A stretch of DNA of 64,000 bases, from NCBI RefSeq assembly GCF_023091745.1, contig NC_068910.1, positions 131,953,170 to 132,017,169 of the forward strand, in the 5' to 3' direction. Below are positions 11,572-25,300 of the stretch, piece after piece (positions within the stretch are counted from its first letter, which is position 1; every line of letters begins with the position of its first letter). Source of the stretch: Budorcas taxicolor. Taxonomy: Eukaryota > Chordata > Mammalia > Artiodactyla > Bovidae. The notes under the pieces were generated by a model, which worked only from the letters and a program-made list of their open reading frames with translations, did no database searches and was not told the DNA's origin. Both the position numbers and the translations under genes were made by a program.

Positions 11572-14500
11572 GTGAGTGCCTCTCCTGGCCTTGGGGCCGT
11601 GGTCAGGGACGCAGTGGGATAGGAAGGAGAGGGGGCAGGGGTGGGAGGCAGAGACCCCAGGACTAAAAACTGCTCACCGAGGGTCCTGACAAAGAGGCAT
11701 TAGTGCTGCTGCTTTGGATCCCTAAGAGGTTATTTCAGTTCCCTTTTACCAGGGTTCTTAGGAAAAGCCCCCTGGAGTCCCTCAGAGCCTCAGGAGGGAG
11801 ACAAAATGTGTGTGAAGGAGGCCAGAGAACAGTGACCACCCAGGATGGACTCTCTGGCTGCTGGACAGCAGGCCAGCCCCACCAGGGCCACACTTCACCG
11901 GAGCTGTGGATTAATTGACTGACTGGGCCAGCCTGTCTCCAGCTGAATTGCCCCAGGCATGGGGGCACACACCCAGGCTGGCAGTCCTGGCCTTGCCTGG
12001 CCCCAGTCTGTCTCGCTCTGGGGTCAGAACAGGAGACTGAGTTTGGAGTGGGCTCCGTGCTCAGTGTGGGGTGGAAATAGCGGTTTGCTTCTTCTGACCT
12101 TGAGGCTGGAGAGGGCATCACAGACGGAGAGGTTTGCTCAGCTCTTGGCTGCAACTTCGAACATATGACTTGATGCTGTTCCAGCAGAGTTAAGTGTTCT
12201 TGCTGCCCTCAAGGATGCCAAGTTTCCTGTGCCTCAGAGAAGCAGTAGCCAGTAGTCGGGGCCAGTTCCGGCACAGCTCTTTCAGCAGCTCGTCCTCGAC
12301 ACCCAGCCCGGGGCAGGGGCAGGGAGGTGGTGATGCTGATGGATCTTCTGGATGCGTGTCCCTCCTGAGGCCTGTGTCCTCCACACACCCGGCATGTGCT
12401 GGCCCTTCTAAGGGCCTGGCACACACTTCCAGGGGTTGTTTTTCTGTTGGGAATAGGGGGAAACTGAGGCAGGGGACAGTAAGAGTCGCTCCTGAGGCCT
12501 GGGCTCCAGGGCCTTGAACAAGCGTGTCTCAACATCCTCGGGTGCCCCTGGAGCTGGGGGGTTGTCAGCCCACCCAGGAACATGCTCACTTTCTTCCCCG
12601 GGCACACCCCTTCACATAAGCTCACCTTCTTAGAAGGGCTCTGCAAGGAACTTCCGAGGCACACTCTTATTTGCTGCCTTGCCGTGAGGGAGGCGGAGAA
12701 GGCAATGGCACCCCACTCCAGTACTCTTGCCTGGAAGATCCCAGGGACGGAGGAGCCTAGTGGGCTGCAGTCCATGGGGTCGCTGAGGGTAGGACACAAC
12801 TGAGCAACTTTACTTTCACTTTTCACTTTAACGCATTGGAGAAGGAAATGGCAACCCACTCCAGTGTTCTTGCCTGGAGAATCCCAGGGACGGGGCAGCC
12901 TGGTGGGCTGCCATCTGTGGGATCGCACAGAGTCGGACACGACTGAAGTGACTTAGCAGCAGCAGCATGAGGAGGCAGTGCAGGTTGTCAGGTGATGTCC
13001 AGTTTAAGAGTGAGGAAATTGGAGCTGCCTGGCCTGAGGTCCACCAGGTGGTGGACGCTAGGGCGGGTCCCTCTGTCCCCTTTTTTTTGCCTGGCCTCCT
13101 CTGTTGGAGGCAGGAAGAATGTGCAAAGTCTACAGTGACGGGAGGCTCAGCCACTAGCAAAGGATGCGGAGAGTAGAGAGTGGGAAGATGAGGTATCTAG
13201 CCCAGGGCTTGAGGGGCTGGGAGCACTCTTGTTTTCTCTTCTGCCCTGGCCCAACCTCTGTCCCTGCCTCTTGGCAGTGGAGCTCTCAGCAGCCCTGTGC
13301 ACCTGGCTCCTCCCTGGTCTGGATCTCTGGGCTTGGACCCCAGTGGTCATTTTACCTTCCTGCCTCCAGCCCAGGCCTATCCTGACACTGGGGGCCTCCC
13401 ATGGCTTCAGGAGCACTGGGTTCTCTCCCCTCCTCGTCCCAGCCAGTGCCTCCCTTTCCATGGCTGAAAGGCAGGCTTAGGGACGAGGCTTTATGTGCTC
13501 TACTCAAGTTTCCCTCCCCCGCCTCCTGATCCCAGTCTGAAGGGTGAGGACGACCTTTCCCACCTCGGCTGCACCCCCGCCCACCTCCCCCCACCCCCAC
13601 CCTGCCATTGGCCTGGGGGTTTCAGGGAGGGCCTCTGTGGGTGGCTCTGTGCAGGGCTCTTGAAGGATGTTTTCTGTTCACTGCATAAAAGGCTCAGCAG
13701 GCTTTGTGTTCACAAACAGCTTCCATTATCCACACTAGAAAAGGAGATCTGAGGAGGCAAATAATTCAGATATCATTTCTGCTTGGCTTTGGAACAGATC
13801 ATGCAGTTTCTGGCGGGTGAGGGCGGCAGCCTGCTGTCCCCACTGTGTCTGCATGGGGGCCCTTTCCAGGGAGATAGCTGACAGGGACAATGGGGGAGCG
13901 TGACAGCCCGGCCACAGCCACCAGGCAGTGGAGCGCCGCAGGCTGGTGGCATGGCGATCCTGGACACAGGGGCTCCATGTCTAAGAGCCTGCCCCCCTAC
14001 CATAGTTTCCGGGGGCTCTGCCCCAACACCTCTTCCTTTCTCGCGCTCATTCCGCCTGGCCCTGCGGCGTAGTCCGTGGTCCGCAGCTGACCACCCCGGG
14101 GTACTGCCAGGCTGGGGAAGCAGGCTGTGAGAGTTAGTTGGGTACATTTAGTGTGGGTCCATCAGAGACCAGAGTCACAAGTAAACCTCATTTAATCACT
14201 GTGTTGTGCAGAGCCCCTAGGTGAGTGTGTGGTGCACAGGTGAAGGAAAGGGTCTGGTCCCTGCCCTTGTCAGTTCCCAGGTTGGGCACCAGGACAGGCA
14301 AGCGTGGAACCAGCAGACTCGTTGCCTGCTTAGTTATAGAACTGTAATTGTTTGGTTATAGAATTTTCAAAATATGTCCCAGAAAGGTAATGAGTCAGAG
14401 ATTCTACAGCGAGTTGAGGATCTATCTGGGAGACTTGGCAGAGTGAGGTGTGAGGCGTGGCTTGAAGGAGGGGTAACGGGTTCTGTGTCTGTGAGGGTGG

Positions 14501-16271
14501 CGGGAGTGGGGCTTTCTGAGAAGAGCTGGATGGTCCTCAGTTAGAACCATTGCCCATAGGGATGTATTCTAGCTGGTGCTAAGAACCTCGCCTCTAGGAC
14601 TGGCCTCCGTCCTTCCTTGCCCGAGGCAAGATGGCAGGGGTGGGGGCAGTGGGTTGGGTACAGGTGTTTATTTATTTATTTATTTTACAGAAGCTGCAGC
14701 TGAAAGTCACCTCAAGTTATTGTCTACTGTAGCCCAGGCAGTGAAAGGACAAGGCACCATCTGCTGGGTGGACTGTGGGTATGATCCTGGGGACCTGGGA
14801 CATGGTGCCTGGAGGGCGAGGGGTGGGCTCTGGTGGGTGGGGTGGGAATTGTTCCTGATTGATATTCTGGGAGAGGAGGTATGATGGAGAGACAACTGCT
14901 GAAGCACGCCCTCCCCCGAAACCCCCCAGTGATGCTGCAGGACCACTATGGGCTGGAGAAGGGTAGGTGTGGCTCCCCCTCCTGTCTTTCCCCACCCCTC
15001 TTCTTCCCTTTTACATAGTACTTTACTTCTCACTCTGTTGTCATGCACTTGATTTTTGTCTTCTCAGAGGGTGGCAGAAGGAGCCTTGATGCCCGAAGAG
15101 GCAAGATGGTTTTCAGGACCACTTGGTGGGCTTGCTTATGGGGGGAGTCTGCGTTGAGAACTGTGTGCCTTACCCACAGCCCAGGCCCTTCACGGGGGTC
15201 TCCAGGGCCCACAGGGCACAACTGGGGAGTCAGCTGCAGACCTGTCTGTTGCCCTGGCTTCCGAGGAGGCTCCGTCACACGGGTCAGTCCTGGAGAGGTG
15301 TCTGAGTCCTTCCAGCTCTTTCCTCTGGCCTGTGTCCCTATCCCAACCTGTCCCGATGACAAGGCTGTGAGCTTCTCCTCCTGCTGCCCCTGCCTCCTCC
15401 CAGAGACTCTGTGTCAGTGTCACGGGGGCAGAATCACACGCCAGCCCACAGGAGGCACCTTCTGAGTGTGGCAAAGGGGGCACTTTAAACTGCTCAGATC
15501 CTTCTCCGTTTGGGAGTTTTAAGTCTGTGATGTTCTCGGCTTCCTTTCCTTCTCCTCATTAGGGATAATTGCCACATCTCTCCACATTCAGCACTTTTGC
15601 TGCTGGGATTTATATACACACACCTCTTGTCACATAATTAGTTCCCAATTGGGCATAGATTGGCAAAAACAGAGCAAAGACACATAGACAGTGAAACATA
15701 CGGAAAAGGTCGGGAAGAATAGGTTTGTTCTTTGCACTTTTGTTGAGCACTGTCTGTCTGCAAGGCACTGCACTGGGTGGACACCAGCATTTACATGTCC
15801 TTCTGATCGAGGACAGGAGGTGTTCCCAGGGCCGCTGGGTCCTCACCTGGACTTGGGGTTTATTGGGAACGTGAGTTTGGGAAGAGCAAGGGAGAGGATC
15901 ACAGGTAGTACTACAGTTTTGTTAGTATGGGGACAAGGTGGGATTCTCCTGGGAAAGTGGCAGTTCTTCTCCTGCTTGGCCCATAAGGGTCTATGTAACC
16001 TTTAATATCTCTGTCCTTGCCTGAGTCACAAACCCTTTCCCACTCTGTGGGTTCCGTGAGCTGTTAGGGGCTCCACTCCAGTGCAGTCTTCTCCCTCTTC
16101 AACCTAAGTTCTCAGTGGCTGTTTTGCAAATAAACTTCTGGGACACAACTGTTTTATAAGTTGGTAGCCTTAAGCGGGTCCTGCCTGTCATTGGAGAGAA
16201 TTGATAGAGAGTCATATTTTGACAAAGCACTGAATGAGACCAGAAGTCTTCGTCAAGCAGTGTTTGCTGTA

Positions 16272-16310
<39 letters not shown>

Positions 16311-19300
16311 CACGCGCGCGCGCCTGTCTGGCCTCCCAATTGATTCAAACACCAGTTTAATGGACCAGACGCCTCACTAAACAGTTGACGAGATTTCAGT
16401 TGTTGGTTACTTCTAGTTCAAAGTGGGTCTGGAAGTGTTCTTGTCTCCCAGGTGTGTGTCTCTGTCTCCTGTATTTTACCAGGACTGCTCTGTGTGACTG
16501 GCAAAGTGATAGAGCCCATTAGAGGGGATAGGGTGCTCTGGAATGTCCATACCAAGCCAGTGGAGCCTCATCACAGGGAGTTCTTCCCAGGCTTGTAGGT
16601 GGCGGAAGTGGGCAGAAGAGCTTGGTTTAGGTGGATGGACCCCATCCACCTGGGTCCATTCATGTGAGCGCTTACTCTGTGCGTTGAGGCACAGACCTGG
16701 CTAGTAGTGTCTTTGAGGATTGCAGTGTGCAAGGAGGCAGCAGACATCTAGCCAGGTGCTTACAGTCACTTCATTCATTCTGCCTAGAAAGGTTGAAGAA
16801 AACTTCACAGAGGAGGTTGAGTTCAGACTTGGGGCACACCTTCAGAGGACAAGGTCCTTCACATGCCCTGGCCTTCCCTGCAGGCAGCTCCCTGTGGTGT
16901 GGCCCCGCGGGTTGTCTGGCTGATGGGTCTGGAGGTGACAGTCCTGCCTTGCTCCCTGGACAGGCAGGACTGTGTGGGGCTGGGCTTAGTGTGTAAAGAC
17001 AGACTAAGAAGAGAACTGGGGGCTCATTTGGAGACATAATGTCTGGAATCAATAAAAAGTGCCACTGGGAGAGAGAATCTTGTGACTTGATGCTCTAAGA
17101 TGAAGATCTAGGGGGCCACTTTCGACTTTAAAGAGGTAACCTGAAGACAAAGGGTTGACTGCTCACATAATTGCTACTCAACTCATGCCTCTAAGAGGAG
17201 GCATAAGCTGAAATATTAAGTAGCTTTTAAAAGTTTAGATAAGTAGGTGGATTATGGAGCTATAATGGGTGATGTTGGAAGCCAGAATATCAGAAGTAGG
17301 ATACAACTAAATCTTCCCCAGAACAACCACAGGGATAGAACTGGGAGCTCTGGTCTGTGCAGGCCACCCTGGGTGGCAGGGCACGGATCACCATCACAGA
17401 GGGAGATCCCCATGGATGTGAGCTGGAGAACCCCTTCTGCTCAGCTGCTCCTGCTCAGGGATTTCCGAACGTGCCCCATAAATCATTAGGGGAACCCAGT
17501 GTGTTCTTTCCAAGCCCTGTGATGACAGCTCTCAACCGTTGCCCTAGCAGCACTCAGCTGTGTTCGTGAGTCTGAATGAGATGCCCCTGGGGTGGGCAGA
17601 TGGAAGGGCAGAAATGCTCTGGCGAGTGCTCTCCACTGCTCTGCAGGCGTGTGAGCCGGGGACCACAGGTGAACAGCTGGAGCACGGCTGCCCGTGCGTG
17701 GGCCCTGCTGCGTGTGGTTCCCCACCTCTGCGTCCCACCTTGCCAGCGAAGGGATGGAGGCAGAATGGGGATGCTGGGACTTGGGGTGGGATGATGGCCC
17801 CTCTGCTTTCCTCCTTTAGAAGGCAGGTGAGGGGGCCAGGGGGCATCCAGGGAAGAGAAGACAGTGCTCCAGGGTGGGGAGTCTGTAGAGTGTGTGCAGT
17901 AATGACACAGCCCCTGGCTGAAGGGTCAGCTCAGCTGCTTACTAGCCCAGTGACCCTGACCAGGTCGCTTACCCTGAATCTGTTTACTCATCTGTAAAAT
18001 GGGACAGTAATACATACTCTGCTTTCTTTCTGGGTCCATGGTGAGGATCAGGTAAATGAAAGTTCTTTGTAGAATAGAATTTAAATCTGAGATCCCATTC
18101 TACTCTCCTTATTTTTCATCTGGGCCAGGTTGGTAGGGCATCAAGAAGCTGGAGGGGGGAAGATGATGTATTTGTCTTCAAGAGCTTTTCCTTGGGTGAG
18201 GACCCGTTGGTCATCGTGAGGATGCCTCTGAAGAGAGATGAGTCAGCCGCAGTGCACGGGCTGTTCTGTTTGGACCCTTAAGAACTGTGGGGTGCTGTGA
18301 GACTTGTAGGACTGCAGGTTTGAGCCCTGGCTTTGAGCCTAGGCTCTGACAGCGAATAGCTGTGTGACCTTTGGCAAGTCACTGCCCGTCTCTGGGCTTC
18401 AGTCTGCTCTTGTGTGAAACGTGGAGTTGAATCTTCCAAGCTGCTCTCATCCCTACATAGCCTGGTTGAGAACATTCTGGAAGCTACCAGGCTCTTATGT
18501 GCATACACATAGGTGCCTGTATGTATGCACATGAAGGCCCGTGTATTCATGTAAGTGTGTGGGAGGCTTCTGGTCTTCATGTCTCTCCCCATCCTAGGTG
18601 TCTGCCTCTGACATCCCTCCTGTCCTTCCCTCTCAGCCTCTCTCCCCTCTCCTCCTTTGATGGTTTCTCTTGCCTCTTCCTGTCTCTGGTCCCTGCCCGT
18701 TCTTTTGGTCTTTTTCCTCCTCTCTTCTCTATGTGGATATTTCTTCTCTTTTCCTTGCTTTTCAGGCTCTTTCCTCCCTACCCCTGCCTGCACACCCACA
18801 GCCACACACACCCTTCTCTGCCGGTTTTCTCCCAGGTCCCGGGCCCATAACTTGTTGCTCTGAGGTGTCTGTAGGCTTTCTGGCCTCCGTCCAGGGACCT
18901 GTCAGCTCTCCCTTCCCCTCACTCTACCTCCTGGCTCAGATCTCGGCAGCCACACTCGGGTTGGCTGGTGGTACTTGTTCAGCTCTTAAGTGGGTTGTGT
19001 GTGAGGGAGTTGGTATTCCCTGCGTGCTCTGCAGCCTGGCATCGGGCTCAGCCTTGGCTCGGAGTGCTGCTGTCTGGGCAGCGAAGCTGGAGCCAGCAGG
19101 CAGGACCTGTGCCCGGCGTGCTAATTCCAGGGGCTGATTCTCACTGGGCCGAGGCAGCCTTATGGGGTGCTTGCTGCTTTCTTCTCCCGAGGGTTAAGGT
19201 CATTATGTTACAGCATTTCCCTTCTTCCCTGCTCTCATTCTCCTATCTGCTGTCTTTCCCCAGGAGCAGCACTGGCTTCCCAGATCCGGGATGGGGGGCC

Positions 19301-22300
19301 TGCCAGGGCAGGCATGACATATTTTGAAGCCCATGTTTTCTTCCAGAAATTATTTGCTCCTTTACATGTAACCATGTTGAATTACCATGGGATATAAAGT
19401 GGGCTTCCAGAAGAGGTTGTCGTGCTTTTGTTGTAGCTTCAGACATCTCCTGGCATGCTGCCATGCTCTCATGAGGGTGCTATATCCCCTCCAGAACTGC
19501 TGGGCTGGGGAAGCAGGTGGAGGATGGGATGACACACTCCTCTTTCTTGCATCCTGTCTCTCTTATGAGCTCTGCTGGGTGATTCATACTCAATCAGGTG
19601 CCTTCTTGAGGTCATACCCAGGAGGACAGGCAGACCTGGGAGGATCCTGCTGTGGGAGTCCTGTTGTCAGCAGGGCTAATGACCAGGCCCCCAGGTCCTG
19701 GCAAACTGGAGGCCCAGCTCTTCCAGGGCTGTTTTCTGCCTCCCAGCTTTGTCCGCCAACCCCTTCCTTCCATGTTGTCCTCCACAAGTCACTCTGATGC
19801 TGTTTCTTGCTCACTCGCTCATCTCTCATTTTCTTCATGTCTCTGAAGGGAGGAACATGTCCCACCTTTCCTCTCCTTCCCACCCTCAGGGTCACAGGTA
19901 CATCTGCTCAGAATCCTGCCGTGTCAGACCCAGTGGATGGGGTCTCTTCTTTGGTAGGGAAATGGACCCCAGGAAGGCTGAGTGGGCCAAGGGCGCACAG
20001 TGTCCAAGACAGGCTGGGGGCCCTTATAATCTGTTTTCTGCCTGCTGCAGGAGGCTGCCCAGGGTTTGAGTGGATGTAAGGTTGTTGCCTGGCCAAGCGA
20101 GGATCTGGTCGTGAGTTAGGAGAGAGATGATGGAGGTTCAGATCTTTTTTTGAATCTCCACCATCTGTCCTGGCTTCTGGCTCCTGGTTTGTCCGTCAGG
20201 ATACAAGCAGCCTGCCTTGGTGTTTAAGTAATACTTGATCCCGTAGAGGGATGGAAAGCTCTGTCCAGCTTGTGCGACAACTCTGCATTTTGCAGCTGGG
20301 GAACCAGGGTCCTACTGGAGGTCACAGGCTGGCTAGTGGCAGAGCCAGACCTAGATGCCCAGTCGCTGCAGCTGCGGCCACTGCGGGAGGGTTTCCTACT
20401 TAGGCTGCGACTTCTGTAAGTCTGGTACCCACTTTCCGAGCCTCCAGCACCTTACTTCTCTCTCTTCCTGCTCTCACCCTCTCACCTTGTATCTCTGGTG
20501 GGTCTCTTGAATGATCCTCATTGCACGTGCAGATTAGTAAGCACAGCACTGTGTACCTGCAGCCACTCTCTGCACTGCTGGCCAGGGACCCACAACAAAG
20601 TCGAACAAAAACACTGGGCTGTCTGTCTGGGCTGGGGATGGGGAGGGAAGTGTGAAAAGGCCTCAGTGATCTTCCTCCACATTCTCTGCAGAGCAGAGTC
20701 CAGGGAGGCGGGAGAAGAGGGGATGTGGCAGGTCAGGGGGTGAGTAACCAGTAACCAGGCAGAAGACGGTGAGGCGCCAGCAGAGAAGGCTGGTTCCTGC
20801 AGGACAGTCTGGGGAGTGACAGGTGAAGACCTTTGTAAGGCCAGCCACTTTCTGTGGTTGTCCCCTCCCTCTCATCCCAGCAAAGCAGCTCATTCCCTGC
20901 TGTCTGCCTTTGTCTCCTTCCCCGCCAGAGCATTAGTCATTGGCTAGGGAAGGGCGGCGCACAATTAACTGCGAAATCTATCAACCCAGATCCTTTAAAG
21001 TCCCTGAGCTTGGGTAATTTCCCCCCTTCTTGAACTCTTACGACTTTTAGTGTACTGCACAGTTAGTGCATATGCTCACACACACACACACACATACACA
21101 CTCTGAGAGTCAGAATCGTAGGAAGTGGGGGTGCCGATATGAGAGCGCACTGTCAGGAACTGTCACCTGGCAGGATTCCTGGAGCTCAGTAGGCAGAGCC
21201 CAGAGAGCCAGCCATGAGCGCCTCAGCATCACTCACTCACTCACTCAGGCTATTTATAGAGCGCCTGCTATGTGCCGGCAGCCGCTGTAACCCTGGGGAA
21301 CCAGCCATGAACAAAACAAAGCCATCGGCTTGGTGGAGCAAACCTTTCTGATGGGGGTGACAGTCAGTGGACGTATTGGGGGAAGGGCAGAGAGCCAGTG
21401 GGGAAGGGCGGCGGCAGTGCCAGATGAGGGGGGCTGAGGCACTGGGATCTGAGAACAGAGGTGCTCAGAGAGGTTGGGAAGCCGGCTCCCCACCCACTGC
21501 CCTGGGTGCCTGCGCATGCGCGCGCGCGAGTGTGCGTGCGTGCGTGCGTGTGCGTGTGCATGTGCGGTTGGGGGGGCGGGGCGGGGGAACAGGGGCGGCG
21601 GTGGTGTGTGGAGCAGAGGAGAGGAGAGGGTTGCAGAGTCAGCCGGAGGGATCCTGTGGCCAAGATGGAGTTGTGGTTGCTGGACAGTCATCGGGTCATA
21701 GGCTGGCTGTGGGCGGGGCTGGGCATGCCTGTGAGGAACTCCCATGCCCACCCCCCAGCTCCACCCAGCTGCTTTGGGATACTCCTAAGCCTGGCCTGGG
21801 TTCCCCGGGACAGCAAGGCTTTTTTCCAAGGAGTAGGCTTTTTCCGCACAGCTGGCCGGGGTTGGGGTAGCAAAGACTAGGCCCCGTCTCTCCTTTCTCT
21901 GCTTCATAAAATCATAGGAAGAGGCTGCCAGCCAGGCTCCATGAGGAGAGTGCTGGTATGAGGCTGCCTTGCAGTCTGGGTGCCCCTGCTGGATGCCAAC
22001 GTAGGGCAAGGGTGCCGCGGGCACCTGGACCTGGTTTCTGCCATAGCTGCTATTTGTTGTTATGTTTGAGTGGACAGTCGGTGGTCCCAGAAATCGTTGC
22101 ATGAAGCAGAACAAAGCCAGACAGGGAAAGTGCCAAGGGAATGGTTGTAAACATCCCAGTTGAGCCCTCTCGTCTTCCTTGGGGCACAGAAAGGGCGCCT
22201 CAGACTCAGTTGTCAAACAGACCCTGCTGCCTGTCCATGTAGCTTCACCACAGAGCACGTGTGGGACGGGCAGACTAGACGGTAATCACCACCGTCAGTG

Positions 22301-25300
22301 GGTGCGTGGCTTCGTGGCTGCACCTTACAGGGCCCCTGGATGCACTCTCTCGGCCCTTCTGGGTCCCCTCCACACCCCAGCTTATCTGTCCTCTCTGGAC
22401 TCCCTATCTTAAAAGGTCCTCACCTCCCTGGGGGAGCAGCCATGGCCGCGTCATTAGCCTTCCTTCCTGAGATCAGTGTGCGTTTCTTGAGTTCTCTGTG
22501 TGCTGGAGCGGGGTTGTGGCTGGAAGCTGCAGGGGCTACAGTGATGGCCGCTACAAGTAGGACTGCATAGGGACGGATGGTCTGGAGGTTTAGAGGGGTC
22601 CCTGAGAGTGCCTGACACACCCTGTCCAACAAGTAGGACTGCATAGGGACGGATGGTCTGGAGGTTTAGGGGGGTCCCTGAGAGTGCCTGACACACCCTG
22701 TCCAACCCATGCACCTGGCCAGTAAGACATGCTTCTTGAATTGCAAATTGCATATTCACACTTGAAATGAGGTTCCATAGTGTTGCCTGTCCATTGTGAG
22801 TGTGGCTTTTAGAATTGAGCTGAATGGTGTAATTAGTCCATCTGCTCCAGGGCTGGTGCACAGCTGTGTGAAGCTGATGCCTGTCAAAGGTGAACAGGTG
22901 GGAGCTGACAGGACTTCCCTCAGGTGGTGGTCATACCAGGTAGAACAAAGTTTCTCATGCAGTGTAGTCAGCTGGGATTGGTGCAGGGTGGGGGTGCTGA
23001 GAGACCCTCACTGAGTCCACTGAGATGTGGGGAGAGGGTCCTGGCATAAGGAGCAGGGCTGTATGAGTGGGGTAGCTGGTTGCCTCTGGTTGGAGGTTGG
23101 GAAGACTTGGCTGAGTGTGGTGAGGTCATAGGGAGGCTGCGAGAACAGGTGAGGTCTATGAGGGGGCTGGTGCAGGGCACAGGGGAAACCAAGCCTCATG
23201 GGGGTGGGAGAGGGGTTGGAGAGATGAGGGAGAGCCAGGCAGGGTGGCAGCAGGCATCAGATCACCTGTGATCAACCTTAAAACACGGTTGCATGAGGAC
23301 CCGCTGGGTGTTTTGATTGAGTAGGTCTGGGAGGGGGCTGAGAATTTGCACTTCTGACAGGCTCCTGGGCTGTGCTGATACTGCTGGTCCAGGGACCACA
23401 TTTTGAGATCAGAGGTCTAACAGAACGGGAAGCAAGATTAGAGGGGTCATGCATAAGCACTTGGGGAATAGTGGATGGCACCCGGCCGACGCTTCTCGTT
23501 AGAAGAGCTGCAGGAGTGTGATCTGCAGATGCCAGCACCTCACTGAACCTTTCACCGTTCTCTCTCTGGCTTTTATCAATACCTGATCAGATTTTGTAAC
23601 TCCTTCCACATCATAGAACATTTCTCTCCTACCCTGGTCTGGTGGTGGCACATGCCGCATGTCAGAGGTTAAAAGACGAAAAACTCGCTGGGGCTACAGG
23701 TGGAGCTTCTGAGTCATGGTCTGCGAGAGGGTCAGGGAATCAGTATGGTTGAAAACTTCCCCCAGGTGATTCTAATGAGCAGCCAGGATTGGGAACCACT
23801 CCCCTGAGCTGGTTTTTCTTACAGTGTACCACCTGCCCACTAAGCTTTTAGGGAACTTACTTTGTCCAGATCTGCCAGATGGCCCCTTACAGGTAGTGAT
23901 ATGTCTTCCCCATCTGCTTGCCTCTGTCTTTCCAGATCAGTCCCGATCCTGCTGGTTTCCCTCCTTCCTCCAGTTCTCTGAGAACTCATTTGTAGTGAGG
24001 GCCTCACTTGCTGTTGAGAATCCCAAGTTATCTCCTTTACTCTTAGGCCACCAGCAGATTTTCCTCGGTCAAAAACCTTCACGAGGACTTTAGGTAACAA
24101 GTGTCTTTTCCCCAACATTTGTGTCTTTCAGTGACGCAGAAAGTAGAAAATTGTGCAAGAAGATGAAAGTTGACCTGAGTGCGAAGGACAAAAAGGTTGA
24201 ATTATTCCATTACCAGTAAGTACACATAGACTTTTCCAATTTCCAAACAAATGCTGAAAGCTTTCATTGGTATTCTCCGCAAACTGCAGTTTTTTAGTGA
24301 GATTAATTTTATTTCAGAATGATTTTTTTGTGTGTTTACAATTATTTCTTAAAAACAAACTTGAGCTGTGTTCAGCAGCTGAATCTTACTAAGATTCTGC
24401 AGGAAACCAAAAGGTTAAGTGTCTTCACGTGAGTGCGTGACAAGTCGTTTCAGTCGTATCTGACTTTTTGTGATGCTATGGACCGTAGCCCACCAAGCTC
24501 CTCTGTCCATGGGATTCTCCAAGCAAGAATACTGGAGTGGGTTGCCATGTCCTTCTCCGGGGAATCTTCCCTGCCCAGGGATCGAACCCAAGTCTCTCTG
24601 TCTCCTGCAGGCAGCTTCTTTACCACTAGCACCACCTGGGAAGCCCATGTCTTCATAACCAATCCTAAAGTTAACACCTTTTTCTCCTGTTTTCATAGGG
24701 ATGGTGCATTTCATACTGAATATAACCGAGCTATGACGTTTAAGGTAAATTTCCCTGCCTTGTTCTTAGCAGAGGAGGAAGGGCAGAGTGCACAAATGCC
24801 CTTCCGAATGATCTGAGGGAGTCTCATCTGTAGAGCATAGGTCAGCAGAATGCCTGGAGAAGTTTGTAGCTGTGAAACCAGTGGGGATGACCTGCCGCTT
24901 TGTAGACAGTTTGTGACTCTTTCAGTGAGAGAGACATCTGACATCACTCTGTCCAGTGAGACGTCTGACATCATCCCTCCTCTGCAGAGGCCAGAGTCTC
25001 CCTTCAACTGTGGTCCAGAGCCCTCCTTCACCTCTGCAGTCATGTCCCTGGGGGCTGCCCATAGGCCTGAGGGGGCCAGCGGTGCCCAGGTTAGCACAGC
25101 CTGCAGTTCCTGGGCAGGGCAGCAGCTTGGTCCAGATGAGATGCCCACGTCACTGAGCCATTCTTGGCTACAAATCCGATTCAAAAAGAGATAGAAAAGC
25201 ATCAGTGAAAATAAGAATGGAGATTCTCTGCCCTGCAGGTGCTGTCCTGTCTCCCCTGGCAGCTCTCCGGGGCCCAAGTCCTTCCACTGCCCTTGGTTCT

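Larger units (their letters stand above)
11572..14690 (+). other. PDIA5: PDIA5 intron 2
   Basis: 3.1 kb. Contains one BOV-A2 at 12685-12976 and a C-rich patch near 13565-13604. Otherwise GC-rich sequence in which I see no gene. Confidence 0.95.
14779..24131 (+). other. PDIA5: PDIA5 intron 3
   Basis: 9.35 kb, the longest complete intron here. Holds MIRs, MER5-type repeats, GT/GC microsatellites, a pyrimidine-rich block and a 76-bp tandem duplication. No ruminant SINE was recognised in it, unlike most other introns of comparable size. Confidence 0.9.

Noticed and set aside
18278..18811. 177-codon minus-strand frame rich in Lys/Arg/Glu
   Set aside because: Explained by the pyrimidine-rich block on the plus strand, which reads as purine codons on the minus strand.
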